Assembly (NCBI GenBank): GCA_964641125.1
Contig: CAZXMO010000121.1
Span: forward strand, 1 to 6,210
DNA length: 6,210 bases
Reading direction: 5' to 3'
From: JBKHAJ01 sp964641125
GTDB taxonomy: Bacteria; Spirochaetota; Spirochaetia; SPDA01; CAZSGZ01
In this document: positions 5,184 to 6,210 of the stretch, piece by piece
Layout of the letters: every line of letters begins with the position of its first letter
Position numbering within the stretch: the stretch's first letter is position 1
The notes under the pieces: generated by a model
Database searches by the model: none
The model's input: the letters and a program-made list of their open reading frames with translations, nothing else
Told to the model about the DNA's origin: nothing
Translations under genes and position numbers: made by a program

Positions 5184-6210
5184 ATGGAGCAGCTCATAGA
5201 GACTGCCCGGCGTGCGGGCCTCCCTGACGGGGAGGCCTATACGGCTCTTATTCAGCGGACCGTCGAAACGCTTCGAAGCGAGGACCCCCTGTATCGTCCC
5301 CGGGATGAACGCAACCGCCCAGGGGGGCTGCTGCGGCTCGACGACCGGCCGACTGTTATAGTACCCGATCTGCACGCGCGCCCGTGGTTCCTGCTCCAGG
5401 TGCTGGCCTATCGGCCCGGGGGGGCGCCGGACTCAAGTACCGTATTCGACCTTCTGAGTCAAGGTGAACTGCAGATGGTCTGTGTGGGTGACGGCTTTCA
5501 CGCCGAGTCCCGGGCGGCACAGCGCTGGAAGCGGGCCTTTAAGGAGTTTACCGGGAAGTATCACCGCCACGCGGCGATGGACGAGGAGATGCGTGAAAAC
5601 CTCGGCCTGATGGAGATAGTGATGCGGCTTAAAATCATGCGCCCCGATTCTTTTCATTTTTTGAAGGGGAATCACGAGAACATCCAAAACGAGGAGGGCC
5701 GCGGGAACCACCCCTTTCGAAAATTCACCTTCGAGGGAGAGATGGTAAAAGACTGGGTACTCAAGTTTTACGGCGAGGAGTTTATCTCCGCCTTCGCGGA
5801 GATGGAGCACGAGTTTCCCCTGTTGGCGGCGGACGGGACCTTTATGGTGTCCCATGCCGAGCCACAGCGCTATTTTACACGGGAGGAGGTAATCCGCTAC
5901 CGGGAGTACGATGATGTGGTTTTAGGCTTGACCTGGACACCCAACGACGGGGCCGAGGAGGGGAGTGTCGGCCGGATGATCGCCGAATACTGCAGCCGTC
6001 CCGGGGATGCCCGCTATTTCGGCGGCCACCGACCGGTCAGGGGAAAGTTCAACCTCCGGGCCGGCGACAGATACGTCCAACTCCACAATCCCGGGACCTA
6101 CAGTTTTGCCCTGCTCGAGCCGTATATCCCCCCGGACCCCCGGCGGGACATCCGTGTAATCCCCCACGATGAAGGCGCGGTGGTGCGGGCGGCGGAAAAA
6201 GAGAGCGCGG
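5184..6210 (+). CDS. PPP-like metallophosphatase, C-terminus beyond the window
   Basis: The frame is open for 342 codons to the window edge. It carries the calcineurin-like metallophosphoesterase signature in order: D62-L-H64 (VIVPDLHA), G102-D103 (VCVGDGFHAE), GNHE at 162-165 (FLKGNHENI), H224 (VSHAEP) and H282 (FGGHRPV). These residues hold a two-metal centre that hydrolyses phosphate esters. GNHE and the late histidines recall the PPP serine/threonine phosphatase branch, but motif II lacks the usual GD.VDRG pattern, so protein phosphatase activity is not assured. No signal peptide or transmembrane segment is visible; a cytoplasmic location is likely. The gene begins one base after the acidic paralogue gene and shares its transcript. 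A strong hairpin lies about 35 bases into the coding region. The missing C-terminus is probably short, since all five motifs are already present. Phosphoprotein, nucleotide or other phosphoester substrates remain possible. Confidence 0.9.
   Translation, partial: MEQLIETARRAGLPDGEAYTALIQRTVETLRSEDPLYRPRDERNRPGGLLRLDDRPTVIVPDLHARPWFLLQVLAYRPGGAPDSSTVFDLLSQGELQMVCVGDGFHAESRAAQRWKRAFKEFTGKYHRHAAMDEEMRENLGLMEIVMRLKIMRPDSFHFLKGNHENIQNEEGRGNHPFRKFTFEGEMVKDWVLKFYGEEFISAFAEMEHEFPLLAADGTFMVSHAEPQRYFTREEVIRYREYDDVVLGLTWTPNDGAEEGSVGRMIAEYCSRPGDARYFGGHRPVRGKFNLRAGDRYVQLHNPGTYSFALLEPYIPPDPRRDIRVIPHDEGAVVRAAEKESA
5217..5237 (+). other. GC-rich hairpin near the start of the phosphatase gene
   Basis: GGCCTCCC (5217-5224) and GGGAGGCC (5230-5237) form a perfect 8-bp stem around the five-base loop TGACG. 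It begins 33 bases after the start codon. No T-run follows, so it is not an intrinsic terminator. It may slow ribosomes or simply reflect GC-rich coding sequence. Confidence 0.55.

Noticed and set aside
5433..5855. 140-codon minus-strand frame in the phosphatase gene
   Set aside because: The plus-strand frame carries all five metallophosphatase motifs across the same bases, so this is a shadow.

Overview
This window reads as a GC-rich bacterial chromosome segment, probably from an anaerobic or fermentative organism. It holds a decayed rubrerythrin and a full-length phosphate acetyltransferase, which fits acetate-forming anaerobic metabolism. A spirochaete or a similar anaerobic lineage is my best guess, but nothing in the sequence proves it. 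There are no tRNA or rRNA genes, no CRISPR array and no recognisable insertion sequence.

Left part (1-532): an AT-rich stretch (about 1-130) with no gene I can recognise is followed by a rubrerythrin remnant (about 134-415). Its reading frame still carries a family-like C-terminal helix, but it has lost iron ligands and the whole rubredoxin-like tail. The homology ends abruptly in another AT-rich patch just before pta.

Central plus-strand unit (533-3548): pta encodes a 708-residue, three-domain phosphate acetyltransferase. After 28 bases comes an FkbM-type SAM-dependent methyltransferase. Its frame has no ATG, GTG or TTG before the SAM-binding motif, so it very probably starts at a CTG (2688) behind a good Shine-Dalgarno sequence. 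No acetate kinase gene is present in the window.

Right part (3591-6210): this is the most interesting region. A minus-strand gene encodes a protein with an uncharacterised N-terminal domain of about 178 residues fused to a C-terminal HU/IHF DNA-binding domain. Divergent from it, across a 179-base intergenic region, is a gene for a stand-alone, strongly acidic version of the same N-terminal domain. The two align without gaps over 133 residues at about 37% identity (counted by hand). One base after the stand-alone gene begins a PPP-like metallophosphatase that runs off the window. The divergent intergenic region holds repeated CGGGAA/TTCCCG hexamers including a palindrome, a plausible leaderless promoter for the HU-fusion gene, and an exact 12-bp tandem repeat.

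Inferred working model: the HU-fusion protein binds DNA, possibly at its own divergent promoter. The acidic paralogue could pair with or counteract it through the shared domain, and the phosphatase is co-expressed with the paralogue. The layout and the homologies are visible in the sequence; the functional link is a hypothesis.
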